Origin: Flavobacteriaceae bacterium
GTDB taxonomy: Bacteria > Bacteroidota > Bacteroidia > Flavobacteriales > Flavobacteriaceae
DNA length: 32,472 bases
NCBI GenBank assembly: GCA_002697255.1
Contig: NZUH01000024.1
Coordinates: 59,928 to 92,399, forward strand
Reading direction: 5' to 3'
Positions 24,017 to 31,827 of this stretch are shown in pieces. Under the pieces are notes generated by a model, which searched no databases, was not told where the DNA came from, and saw only the letters and a program-made list of their open reading frames with translations. A program made the position numbers and the translations under genes. Within the stretch, counting starts at the first letter, position 1, and the number at the start of each line of letters is the position of its first letter.

Positions 24017-25387
24017 ATGAAAAAGCCAATACTGCCTAAAGGAACAAGAGACTTTAATTCTTCAGAGTTATATAAAAGAAATTATATTATTGATGTAATT
24101 AAAGATACTTTTTCAAAATTTGGATTTAATCCCATAGAAACTCCAAGTTTTGAAAGAGCAGAAACTCTATTGGATAAATATGGGAATGAAGGTGAAAGAC
24201 TAATATTTAAGATTTTAAAGTCTGGAAATTTCTTAAAGGACACAGATATCTCCGATTTAAAGGATAAAAATTTAATCGATTTGTCTAGAAAAATTGTTGA
24301 TAAGGCCCTAAGATATGATCTAACCGTCCCCTTTGCTAGATATGTTGTTCAAAATCAAAATGACATTTCAATACCTTTTAAAAGGTTTCAAATCCAAAAT
24401 GTTTGGAGAGCAGATCGTCCACAAAAAGGAAGATTTAGAGAATTTTTACAATGTGATGCTGATGTTATTGGCTCTAATTCTTTAATGCAAGAAATTGACT
24501 TTATTTGTCTTTTTGAAAAGGTTTTTACTGATTTGAATTTATCTGGATGTAGAATTAAAATTAACAATCGAAAGCTTCTTATGGCTATTTGTGAAATTTA
24601 TAACTGTAAAGATAAATTTTTGTCATTAACAAATCAATTAGATAAAATTGATAAAGTTGACAGAATTGATATCAGAAAAAATTTATTAAATGATAATTTT
24701 GAGGCCAATGTTATTGATTCCGTTTTTAATATAATTGATTTATCAGCAGATTTTAATAAAAACAAAGAGGCTTTAAGCGAAATTTTTTCTTCATCTCAAA
24801 TAGGTTCTCAAGGTTTATCTGAAATTGAATTTATATTCTCTTATTTTTCTAAAAACAAATTGAGTAATTCAAAATTGGTTTTTGATATTGGATTAGCCAG
24901 AGGTATTGATTATTATACTGGAGTTATTTTTGAAGTTTTACCACCAGAAAATGTATTTATTGGATCTATTGCTGGTGGTGGTAGATATGATAATTTAACC
25001 GAAATATTCGGTCTTAAAAATATGAGTGGAATAGGAATAAGCTTTGGCTTAGATCGTTTATATTTGGTTCTTGAGGAACTAGATAAATTACCTGATTATT
25101 CTAACAATTCTACGCAGGCTATTTTTTTAAATTTTTCAGAAGATTTCTCTTTTGACTTAATTAATTTCTCTAACATTCTTCGAAGTAATAATATTAATTG
25201 TGAATTTTTTCCTGATCCGATTAATGTTAAAAAACAGTTAAATTACGCTAATAAAAATAACATTCCTTATGTTATTTTTTATGGTGATGAAGAAAAAGAA
25301 TCATGTAATTATAAAATCAAAGATATGAATACCGGGATTCAAGAAATTTTGACACTTGAAAAGCTCATTAAAAAGTTGAAAAAATAG
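24017..25387 (+). CDS. hisS: Histidyl-tRNA synthetase
   Basis: 456 aa class II synthetase. Begins MKKPILPKGTRDF; motif 2 region RFQIQNVWRADRPQKGR near residue 130; the histidine-specific RGIDYYTGVIFEV near 295 and GGGRYDNL near 320; the C-terminal anticodon-binding domain follows. I use the ATG at 24017; the track start at 23921 would translate through the rplI terminator and adds a sequence with no family character. The stop codon at 25385-25387 directly abuts the 3' end of the convergent tRNA-Met gene with no spacer. Confidence 0.96.
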   Translation: MKKPILPKGTRDFNSSELYKRNYIIDVIKDTFSKFGFNPIETPSFERAETLLDKYGNEGERLIFKILKSGNFLKDTDISDLKDKNLIDLSRKIVDKALRYDLTVPFARYVVQNQNDISIPFKRFQIQNVWRADRPQKGRFREFLQCDADVIGSNSLMQEIDFICLFEKVFTDLNLSGCRIKINNRKLLMAICEIYNCKDKFLSLTNQLDKIDKVDRIDIRKNLLNDNFEANVIDSVFNIIDLSADFNKNKEALSEIFSSSQIGSQGLSEIEFIFSYFSKNKLSNSKLVFDIGLARGIDYYTGVIFEVLPPENVFIGSIAGGGRYDNLTEIFGLKNMSGIGISFGLDRLYLVLEELDKLPDYSNNSTQAIFLNFSEDFSFDLINFSNILRSNNINCEFFPDPINVKKQLNYANKNNIPYVIFYGDEEKESCNYKIKDMNTGIQEILTLEKLIKKLKK

Positions 25388-25461
25388 TAGCGAGAACGAG
25401 ATTTGAACTCGTGACCTCCGGGTTATGAATCCGACGCTCTAACCAACTGAGCTACCTCGCC
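25388..25461 (-). tRNA. tRNA-Met (anticodon CAU), probably elongator
   Basis: The 74-nt minus-strand cloverleaf starts GGCGAGGTAGCTCAGTTGG. The acceptor stem is 7 bp with G-U pairs at both ends; the D arm is GCTC/GAGC; the anticodon loop is TTCATAA with CAT at 34-36; the variable loop is AGGTC; the T arm is ACGAG-TTCAAAT-CTCGT; the discriminator is A. CCA is not encoded. The anticodon stem TCGGA/CCCGG has an A-C mismatch at 31-39 and lacks the three G-C pairs of an initiator, so it is not tRNA-fMet. A tRNA-Ile2 with lysidine at position 34 is not fully excluded. Confidence 0.93.
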
Positions 25462-25585
25462 ATTTATAGAGGCATCAAATATAAAATTTAAATTTTTAGA
25501 TTCAATAAAATGTTTAATAAATTATTTTGAAAAATATTGCTTTTAAATAGAATAAATGTATATATTACCACACTAATTATTCATT

Positions 25586-25975
25586 ATGAATGACAGAATT
25601 AAATTCGAAATGGAGTTTCCGATTAAGGTATCTCAAAAACTTTTATTTCAGTATATATCTACTCCTTCAGGTCTTTCTGAATGGTTTGCTGATAATGTAA
25701 ATTATAGGGGTGAAATATTTATTTTTTTCTGGGATGATTCTGAAGAAAGTGCTAAGTTACTAAGAAAAAATAATAATGAAAAGATTCAATTTCAATGGTT
25801 AGAAGATGAATCAACAGATTATTATTTTGAGCTTAGAATTCAGTTTGATGAAATAACTAAAGATGTATCTTTAATAGTCACTGATTTTGCGGACGATGAA
25901 GAAGAAGTAGAGGAGTCAAAATTATTGTGGACAAATCAAATTGCTGATTTGAAAAAAGTTTTGGGTTCAACCTAA
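25586..25975 (+). CDS. START-like domain protein
   Basis: 129 aa protein matching the Bacteroidota START-like (SRPBCC/AHSA1-related) family. It begins KFEMEFPIKVSQKLLFQYISTPSGLSEWFADNV, the typical first strand, helix pair and Trp-Phe turn, and ends with a long helix (LWTNQIADLKKVL). The loop DFADDEEEVEESK is strongly acidic. A ligand-binding cavity is expected from the fold, ligand unknown. Convergent with yqgE, sharing interlocked stops (CTAA). The 124-bp gap to the tRNA holds only weak promoter-like sequence. Confidence 0.85.
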   Translation: MNDRIKFEMEFPIKVSQKLLFQYISTPSGLSEWFADNVNYRGEIFIFFWDDSEESAKLLRKNNNEKIQFQWLEDESTDYYFELRIQFDEITKDVSLIVTDFADDEEEVEESKLLWTNQIADLKKVLGST

Positions 25976-26526
25976 TTACTTTGTGGATTCTCTGGAGCGT
26001 TACACCAAATTCTAAATTCAGAGCTCATTTCTTTCATGTAATCTCCCCATAATTTACTGTTATCAATATTAAACTCTATATTTTCTTTATTGTCAAGTAT
26101 AATCCACGAATCATTTTCAATTTCATCTGTTAATTGCTCAAAAGTCCATCCTGTATAGCCGGAAAAAAACTTAATACAACCATTATCTAATTCATTTTTG
26201 TTAATTAATTTAATTATATTCTCAAAATCGCCACCCCAGTGTAGATTTTTATAAAAATTTAAACTGTTGTGAATTAGATTAGGTTTATTGTGAATGAAAT
26301 ATAAATTATCTTGATTAACAGGTCCTCCACTATGAACTTTAATATTATTTATTGTTACACTATCGTAAAGATCACTAAGAGAATATTCTAATTGTTTATT
26401 TAATATAAACCCTACAACTTCTTCATTCTTTACTTCCGTTAAAATTATTATTGATCTGTTAAAATATAAATCTCCTAAGATATTGGGTGTAGAAATTAGT
26501 AGTTTTCCTTTTTTAATCTCTTTCAT
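25972..26526 (-). CDS. YqgE/AlgH family protein
   Basis: 184 aa, UPF0301. Clear family blocks are GKLLISTPNILGDLYFNRSIIIL at the N-terminus, VGFILNKQL, HSGGPVNQDNLYFIH near residue 65, and a FSGYTGWTFEQLTDEIENDSW block near 120. AlgH was named for an effect on alginate regulation in Pseudomonas, but the biochemical role of the family is not established. Its start overlaps the fmt stop (ATGA), so it is probably translationally coupled and last in the NTPase-fmt-yqgE operon. Confidence 0.92.
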   Translation of the reverse strand: MKEIKKGKLLISTPNILGDLYFNRSIIILTEVKNEEVVGFILNKQLEYSLSDLYDSVTINNIKVHSGGPVNQDNLYFIHNKPNLIHNSLNFYKNLHWGGDFENIIKLINKNELDNGCIKFFSGYTGWTFEQLTDEIENDSWIILDNKENIEFNIDNSKLWGDYMKEMSSEFRIWCNAPENPQSN

Positions 26527-27482
26527 TTAACATAAGAATTTTTTGGAATTTTAAATCCGTTTAATAAATCCTTGATTTTCATCTTTTTCTTTCCTTCAAT
26601 TTTTACTTCTTTAACAACAATATATCCGTCTTTACATGCAATTTTTAGACTATCATTAGTGGTTGTAATACTTCCGTTATTGTCTTTATTAGGTTGAATT
26701 AAATAATCTGAATCATAAATAGTGATATTTTTCTCTTTTATAATTTCACCTACAATACACAGAAAAGTTTTAGCACCAGGAAAAGGATTTAATCCTCTAA
26801 TATAATTATATATATCTATTGCATTTTTATCCCAGTTTATTAAAGTATTTTTTTTATCAAATTTATATGCAGTTTTTAAATCAGAAATATCTTTTTGTTT
26901 TACGGGTTTTATTTTGTTTTCTAAAATTCCATCTATTGTTTTTTGAATTACATCTGCAGCTAGGTATTGTAATTTATCATGCAATTCTCCAGCATTTATT
27001 TTTTCGTCTATTTCAATTTTTTTTTGCAAAAGCATGTCACCTGTATCAATATTTTCGTCAATATAAAATGAAGTTACACCAGTGATCTTCTCATTATTGA
27101 TTATTGCCCAATTAATAGGAGCTGAACCTCTGTAGTTAGGCAGTAACGAAGCATGTAAGTTTATAGTTCCATATTTTGGTATTTCCCAAATTATTTTGGG
27201 TATCATTCTAAATGCAACTACAATGATAAAATCTGGTTTTAGCTTTTTAATTTCTTCAGTAAAATCTAAGCTTTTCAAGTTTATTGGTTGATAATATGAA
27301 ATATTTTTTTTTATAGCATAATTTTTTATAGCTGAATACTTTATCTTTAAGCCTCTACCAGAGGGTTTATCATAATTAGTAACGATTGCTTTTAGCTTAT
27401 AATTTTCATTAATTGTTTCTAAAGTGGGAATGCCAAAACTGGCAGTACCCATGAATATTAAACTGGGCTTTTCTAAATTCAT
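26523..27482 (-). CDS. fmt: Methionyl-tRNA formyltransferase
   Basis: 319 aa. Formylates the amino group of initiator Met-tRNA using 10-formyltetrahydrofolate. The start FMGTASFGIPTLE, the catalytic Asn-His pair in INLHASLLPNYRGSAPI (about residues 108-124) and Asp in YIDENIDTGDML are intact. The C-terminal OB-like domain ends with GFKIPKNSYVK. Joined by ATGA overlaps on both sides, to the upstream P-loop NTPase and the downstream yqgE. No def (peptide deformylase) gene lies in this window. Confidence 0.96.
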   Translation of the reverse strand: MNLEKPSLIFMGTASFGIPTLETINENYKLKAIVTNYDKPSGRGLKIKYSAIKNYAIKKNISYYQPINLKSLDFTEEIKKLKPDFIIVVAFRMIPKIIWEIPKYGTINLHASLLPNYRGSAPINWAIINNEKITGVTSFYIDENIDTGDMLLQKKIEIDEKINAGELHDKLQYLAADVIQKTIDGILENKIKPVKQKDISDLKTAYKFDKKNTLINWDKNAIDIYNYIRGLNPFPGAKTFLCIVGEIIKEKNITIYDSDYLIQPNKDNNGSITTTNDSLKIACKDGYIVVKEVKIEGKKKMKIKDLLNGFKIPKNSYVK

Positions 27483-28006
27483 TTAATTTTATTTAAAATA
27501 TAATCAATTCTTTCAGTTACTGAGACATTTGGTATGATAAAAAATTTATATCCTAGATTTTTATAAGTTTTTTTTATGTGTGTACTGATTCTAACTAATT
27601 CATTAAATGATTCATATCTTTGTTTGTCTTTTTTATATATTTCCTTCCAGGGTTCAGCGATAAAAACCATATCGTATTTATATTTATTAGCACAAACTGT
27701 AAAGTAGTCTTCATATACTAAATTCTTATAGTCAAGGTAGGCTAATACATCTGGAATTCCTCTGTCAAAAAAATATTGTTCTGAATTTGATATAATTTTA
27801 TCTTCGAATTGATTTATTCTATTTTGAAGTAAAATTTCACTGAATTTTATCGGATTTGAAAGAAATAATTGTTCGTGTCCAAGTTTTTTATAATGTTTTA
27901 TAATTTCTCTAGAGGTTTCTTTAAATACATTGTATCCTTTTCTTGATAGCTCATTTATCATTGTACTTTTTCCAGTTCCAGGACCTCCCGAAATAACTAT
28001 CTTCAT
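27479..28006 (-). CDS. P-loop NTPase of the AAA_28 type
   Basis: 175 aa. Walker A GGPGTGKST at residues 7-15; ETSREIIKHY follows, then FFDRGIPDVLAYLDY, where the Asp-Arg-Gly is typical of nucleoside- or nucleotide-kinase-like P-loop proteins; FIAEPWKEIYKKDKQR holds the lid arginines. The overall layout matches AAA_28 (PF13521), which includes the ribosylnicotinamide-kinase half of NadR and TTD14-like proteins. A small-molecule kinase is plausible but the substrate is unknown. First gene of a tight operon with fmt (ATGA overlap). Confidence 0.8.
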   Translation of the reverse strand: MKIVISGGPGTGKSTMINELSRKGYNVFKETSREIIKHYKKLGHEQLFLSNPIKFSEILLQNRINQFEDKIISNSEQYFFDRGIPDVLAYLDYKNLVYEDYFTVCANKYKYDMVFIAEPWKEIYKKDKQRYESFNELVRISTHIKKTYKNLGYKFFIIPNVSVTERIDYILNKIK

Positions 28007-28061
28007 ATGATTTTTTTATAAAATTCGTTAAATATGTTTAAACTGAAAAAATAATTAACAA

Positions 28062-28069
28062 TATATTTG
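28062..28069 (+). promoter_or_regulatory. -7 box of the DUF493-DUF4290-murA unit
   Basis: TATATTTG is a perfect -7 box ending only 9 bp before the DUF493 ATG at 28079. The TTG start used by the ORF track (28067-28069) is the end of this box. No exact TTG is found 19 bp upstream; GTTTA lies near 28036-28040. Confidence 0.55.
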
Positions 28070-28078
28070 TTATCCATT

Positions 28079-28366
28079 ATGGAAAATGAACACGAAAAAT
28101 TCTATTTAAAATTAAAAAACTTACTTCAGGATACTAGTTCTTGGCCATCTAAATATATCTATAAACTTATTTTTAAGTCTAATCCTGGAAATATTAATAA
28201 ACTAAAAAATATTTTTTATAAAACTGATGCTACCTTTAGCATAAAAAAATCTAAAAATGGTAAATACACATCAGTGTCAATTACAATAGTTGCAAAAAAT
28301 CCAGATTTTATTATTGATAAATATAAGATTGTTGCTGATCAGATTGAAAATGTAATTTTATTATAA
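28079..28366 (+). CDS. DUF493 family protein (YbeD-like)
   Basis: 95 aa ferredoxin-like fold protein of the DUF493/YbeD family, proposed in the literature as ACT-like small regulatory proteins, function unresolved. Recognised by NLLQDTSSWPSKYIYKLIFKS, a basic middle section and the SKNGKYTSVSITIVAKN strand pair, ending in a helix. I prefer the ATG at 28079 to the track's TTG at 28067, because that TTG is within the -7 box. If transcription starts a few bases after the box, the mRNA has almost no leader. Divergent from the NTPase gene. Confidence 0.88.
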   Translation: MENEHEKFYLKLKNLLQDTSSWPSKYIYKLIFKSNPGNINKLKNIFYKTDATFSIKKSKNGKYTSVSITIVAKNPDFIIDKYKIVADQIENVILL

Positions 28367-28421
28367 TATCTGTGTATATTTTTTGTATTTTGCTATATAT
28401 TAATTTACCAAATACATTACT

Positions 28422-29054
28422 GTGATTAAAAATTTAGAATATAACACTAATAGAGAAGATTTAATTATCCCAGAATATGGCAGACATATTCAAAAAATGA
28501 TTAATTATGCTTCATCAAGAGAGACTAAAGAGGAGAGAAATAAATTGGCAAATTCTATTATTTCTGTTATGGGTAATTTGCAACCCCATTTTAGGGATGT
28601 ATCAGATTTTCAACATAAATTATGGGACCAATTATTTATTATGTCTGACTTTAAACTTGATGCTGATTCTCCTTTTGAAAAACCTTTAAAAGAAGTTTTA
28701 GATGCTAAACCTGCCCCTCTTAATTACCCTCAAAATTATCCTAAGTATAGGTTTTATGGCAATAATATTAAGATTATGATAGACGAAGCTATAAATTGGG
28801 ATGATGGTGAAATGAAAGAAGCATTAATTTATACAATAGCTAATCACATGAAAAAATGTTACTTGAATTGGAATAAAGATACTGTTAAGGATCAGGTTAT
28901 TTTAGATCATTTATTTGAATTATCTGATTCAAAAATTGATATCAGAAATTCTACTGAAGAGCTTTTAGATTCGTCTTTACTATTAAGATCTAAAAAAAGA
29001 TATACTAACAAGAAATTTCAGAAAAAAAATCATAAAAACAGAAAAAGATATTAG
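28422..29054 (+). CDS. DUF4290 domain protein, GTG start
   Basis: 210 aa protein of the Bacteroidota family DUF4290, function unknown. The family opening LEYNTNREDLIIPEYGRHIQKMINYA, the middle LQPHFRDVSDFQHKLWDQL and YPKYRFYGNN are all present. The start is GTG at 28422; no ATG is available before LEYNTN. The C-terminal ~25 residues are rich in Lys and Arg (KNHKNRKRY), suggesting contact with nucleic acid or an acidic partner (inference). It is 9 bp before murA, so co-expression with peptidoglycan synthesis is likely. Confidence 0.9.
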   Translation: MIKNLEYNTNREDLIIPEYGRHIQKMINYASSRETKEERNKLANSIISVMGNLQPHFRDVSDFQHKLWDQLFIMSDFKLDADSPFEKPLKEVLDAKPAPLNYPQNYPKYRFYGNNIKIMIDEAINWDDGEMKEALIYTIANHMKKCYLNWNKDTVKDQVILDHLFELSDSKIDIRNSTEELLDSSLLLRSKKRYTNKKFQKKNHKNRKRY

Positions 29055-29063
29055 TGTAATTGT

Positions 29064-30371
29064 ATGCAAGCATTTAGAATACGTGGAGGAGTGAAATTAG
29101 AGGGAGAAATAATTCCTCAAGGTGCAAAAAACGAAGCACTTCAAATTATTTGTGCCACTTTATTAACTTCTGAGGAGGTATTGATCAAGAATATCCCAGA
29201 TATTATTGATGTTAACAAGCTTATTTTACTGTTAAAATCATTAGGGGTTAAGGTTAATAAGATAAAATCTAACACCTACAGCTTTAAAGCAGATAAACTT
29301 AATCTTAACTATTTAAATTCCAAAAAATTCAAAGAAGATGGAAAAGGGTTAAGGGGGTCTATAATGATTGTTGGACCATTATTGGCAAGATTTGGTAAAG
29401 CATTTATTCCAAGACCAGGAGGCGATAAAATTGGAAGAAGGCGTCTAGACACCCATTTTGAGGGATTGATAAAATTAGGTGCGAATTTTACGTACAATAA
29501 AGAAAATTATTTTTATGGAGTTGAAGCTAAAAAATTAAAAGGCACATATATCCTATTAGACGAAGCATCCGTCACGGGTACAGCTAATATACTGATGGCT
29601 TCTGTGCTTGCTGAAGGAATAACAACTATTTACAATGCAGCTTGTGAACCATATATTCAGCAGTTATGCAAACTTTTATCTTCAATGGGTGCGATTATCG
29701 ACGGTACTGGTTCTAATTTGCTTAAAATTAAAGGTGTTGAAAAATTAGGAGGAACATCACATTCAGTATTGCCTGATATGATCGAAATTGGCAGTTGGAT
29801 TGGCTTAGCTGCTATGACTAAAAGTAATATTAGAATAAAAGATGTTAGCTGGGAAAACCTAGGAGTAATTCCAAATGTATTTAGGTCTATGGGAATTAAG
29901 CTTATAAAAGAAAATGATGATATAGTTATTCCTGAACATAAAAACGGATATGAAATCAAAAATTATATTGATGGATCTATTCTTTCGATTTCTGATGCGC
30001 CGTGGCCTGGTTTTAGTCCAGATTTACTTAGTATTATATTAGTTGTTGCAACTCAAGCTAAAGGAAGTGTGTTAATTCATCAAAAAATGTTTGAAAGTAG
30101 ACTATTCTTTGTAGATAAATTAATAGATATGGGCGCAAAAATAATTCTTTGTGATCCTCACAGAGCAACAGTAATTGGGCACGATTTTAAATCTTCATTG
30201 AAAGCAACAATAATGAGTTCACCAGATATTAGAGCTGGAATATCCCTGTTAATTGCTGCTTTGTCTGCTAAGGGAGAATCTACGATTCAAAATATAGATC
30301 AAATTGATAGAGGTTATGAAAATATTGATGGTAGATTAAAATCTATTGGTGCTATAATTGAAAGGGTTTAA
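29064..30371 (+). CDS. murA: UDP-N-acetylglucosamine 1-carboxyvinyltransferase, Cys-to-Asp active site
   Basis: 435 aa EPSP-synthase-fold enzyme that adds enolpyruvate from PEP to UDP-GlcNAc, the first committed step of peptidoglycan synthesis. Lys22 and Asn23 in QGAKNEAL are in the standard catalytic place. The active loop reads RPGGDKIGRRRLDTH: Asp121 replaces the Cys (Cys115 in E. coli) that fosfomycin alkylates. The same change in other bacteria keeps activity and gives intrinsic fosfomycin resistance. Later blocks DIRAGISLLIAAL and IDRGYENIDGRL are intact. Convergent with the M20 gene through TTAA. Confidence 0.97.
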   Translation: MQAFRIRGGVKLEGEIIPQGAKNEALQIICATLLTSEEVLIKNIPDIIDVNKLILLLKSLGVKVNKIKSNTYSFKADKLNLNYLNSKKFKEDGKGLRGSIMIVGPLLARFGKAFIPRPGGDKIGRRRLDTHFEGLIKLGANFTYNKENYFYGVEAKKLKGTYILLDEASVTGTANILMASVLAEGITTIYNAACEPYIQQLCKLLSSMGAIIDGTGSNLLKIKGVEKLGGTSHSVLPDMIEIGSWIGLAAMTKSNIRIKDVSWENLGVIPNVFRSMGIKLIKENDDIVIPEHKNGYEIKNYIDGSILSISDAPWPGFSPDLLSIILVVATQAKGSVLIHQKMFESRLFFVDKLIDMGAKIILCDPHRATVIGHDFKSSLKATIMSSPDIRAGISLLIAALSAKGESTIQNIDQIDRGYENIDGRLKSIGAIIERV

Positions 30372-31798
30372 TTATCATTAATTGGTGCTGGACCATCAAT
30401 CATTGCCACATATTTTTCATCTCCTTTTCTTTCCAGGAATTCTTTATTTATTTGCTGAATTAATTTTTCATTTTTATATAAGTCTGACATTGTCATTGCC
30501 ATAGCTTTTGCTGCATAAATAGTTCCTTTATGACCTATACTCATCCCTCCACACGCAACAACAGCCCAAGAATGCCAGGGTGTGTCCACCGGAGCTGTAG
30601 TAACTCCAAGGTTTATATTTGGAACATTCCAACTTACATCACCCACATCGGTTGATCCACCACCAGGATTTTCAAGTGTTTCGCGTAAGGGTTTAATCGA
30701 ACTATCTAAACCTAATTGAGATTTTCCTGTGGAAGCCTGAATACCTTTTGCAAACTTTATTTCCTCTTGTGTATATTCAATAGGACCTAATAGTTCTAAA
30801 TTTTTTTGCATCAATTCTCCACCTTTCCTGTTAACTAAAACTTCGTAAATTCCTGAAATTAAAGATACTTTATAATCTACATTGGCAAGAATTGCAGCAC
30901 CTTTAGCCATTTCAACAACTCTTTCATAAACAGGCGTCATACCAGATCTTTTAGTATCTCTTACTCTTACCCAAACTTTTGAATAATCAGGAACCACATT
31001 CACTACCTGTCCACCATCTTGAATGTGATAATGCATTCTTACTGTCGGATGAACATGTTCTCTGTAATAATTAATTCCAGTTGTGTATAGTTCTAAGGCA
31101 TCTGCTGCACTTCTTCCATTCCAAGGATCCATTGAGGCGTGAGCAGCCTGACCAAAAAATTCAACTTTAAAATCAATTAAAGCCAATGAGGTTTGAACAT
31201 CAGCCTCAGTTGATGCTGCAGGATGCCAGCTTATATTTACATCAACATCATCCCATAATCCTGCTTCTACCATCCATATTTTACCAAAAAATTTTTCCTC
31301 AGAAGGAGTACCAAAAAATTTGATAGTACCTTTGAGATCTCCATTTTCAATCTGTTCTTTAATCGCTATTGCAGAAGCTAAACTAGCTGCACCAAACATA
31401 TTATGACCACATCCATGACCAGATCCACCTTCAATTAATGGATTTTTATCAGGTGTTGTATCTTGAGATAATCCTGGAAGTGCATCAAATTCACCAAGGA
31501 CACTTATCACAGGTTTACCAGAACCATAACTTGCGACAAATGCAGTTGGCATGCCAGCTACTCCTTTTTCAACTGTAAAACCATTTTTTTCAGCATAATC
31601 AGAAAGAATTTGAGATGACTTATGCTCGTCAAATGCTAATTCAGCCAATTTCCATATCTGATCACTAATTTTTATTATTTCACTTTTGTGATTTTCGATT
31701 GATGAAATAATATTTTTTTTTGTTTTATCAAGCTTTTGAGGATAAATAATCGATGTAGCTAAAAAAAATACAAATATTGTAATAAAATGACGACTCAT
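30368..31798 (-). CDS. Exported M20-family amidohydrolase (AbgB-like)
   Basis: 476 aa metallo-amidohydrolase. A signal peptide with hydrophobic core (about 5-18) ends near SIIYPQ, so export from the cytoplasm is predicted. Metal-site motifs of the family are GEFDALPGLSQD, SGHGCGHNMFG, PSEEKFFGK and a His-containing SWHPAAS. The dimerisation domain is inserted in the middle (AAHASMDPWNGRSAADAL). The closest named family is the AbgB/aminobenzoyl-glutamate or indole-acetyl-amino acid hydrolase group; the real substrate is unknown. It lies 29 bp after the photolyase gene on the same strand. Confidence 0.92.
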   Translation of the reverse strand: MSRHFITIFVFFLATSIIYPQKLDKTKKNIISSIENHKSEIIKISDQIWKLAELAFDEHKSSQILSDYAEKNGFTVEKGVAGMPTAFVASYGSGKPVISVLGEFDALPGLSQDTTPDKNPLIEGGSGHGCGHNMFGAASLASAIAIKEQIENGDLKGTIKFFGTPSEEKFFGKIWMVEAGLWDDVDVNISWHPAASTEADVQTSLALIDFKVEFFGQAAHASMDPWNGRSAADALELYTTGINYYREHVHPTVRMHYHIQDGGQVVNVVPDYSKVWVRVRDTKRSGMTPVYERVVEMAKGAAILANVDYKVSLISGIYEVLVNRKGGELMQKNLELLGPIEYTQEEIKFAKGIQASTGKSQLGLDSSIKPLRETLENPGGGSTDVGDVSWNVPNINLGVTTAPVDTPWHSWAVVACGGMSIGHKGTIYAAKAMAMTMSDLYKNEKLIQQINKEFLERKGDEKYVAMIDGPAPINDN

Positions 31799-31827
31799 AA
31801 AAAAAGGATTTTTTAAATATAGTGATT

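Noticed and set aside
26819-27085. Plus-strand ORF of 88 aa, Phe/Leu-rich
   Set aside because: Antisense shadow of fmt; the hydrophobic look comes from complementing Lys/Glu codons.
25388-27482. A functional link between the nearby CAU tRNA and fmt
   Set aside because: The tRNA lacks the initiator features (C1-A72 mismatch, three G-C pairs in the anticodon stem), so it is not the Fmt substrate.
28507-28689. Plus-strand ORF of 60 aa in another frame
   Set aside because: Overlaps DUF4290, which is supported by family sequence.
29309-29959. Minus-strand ORFs 29309-29497 and 29657-29959
   Set aside because: Antisense shadows of murA.
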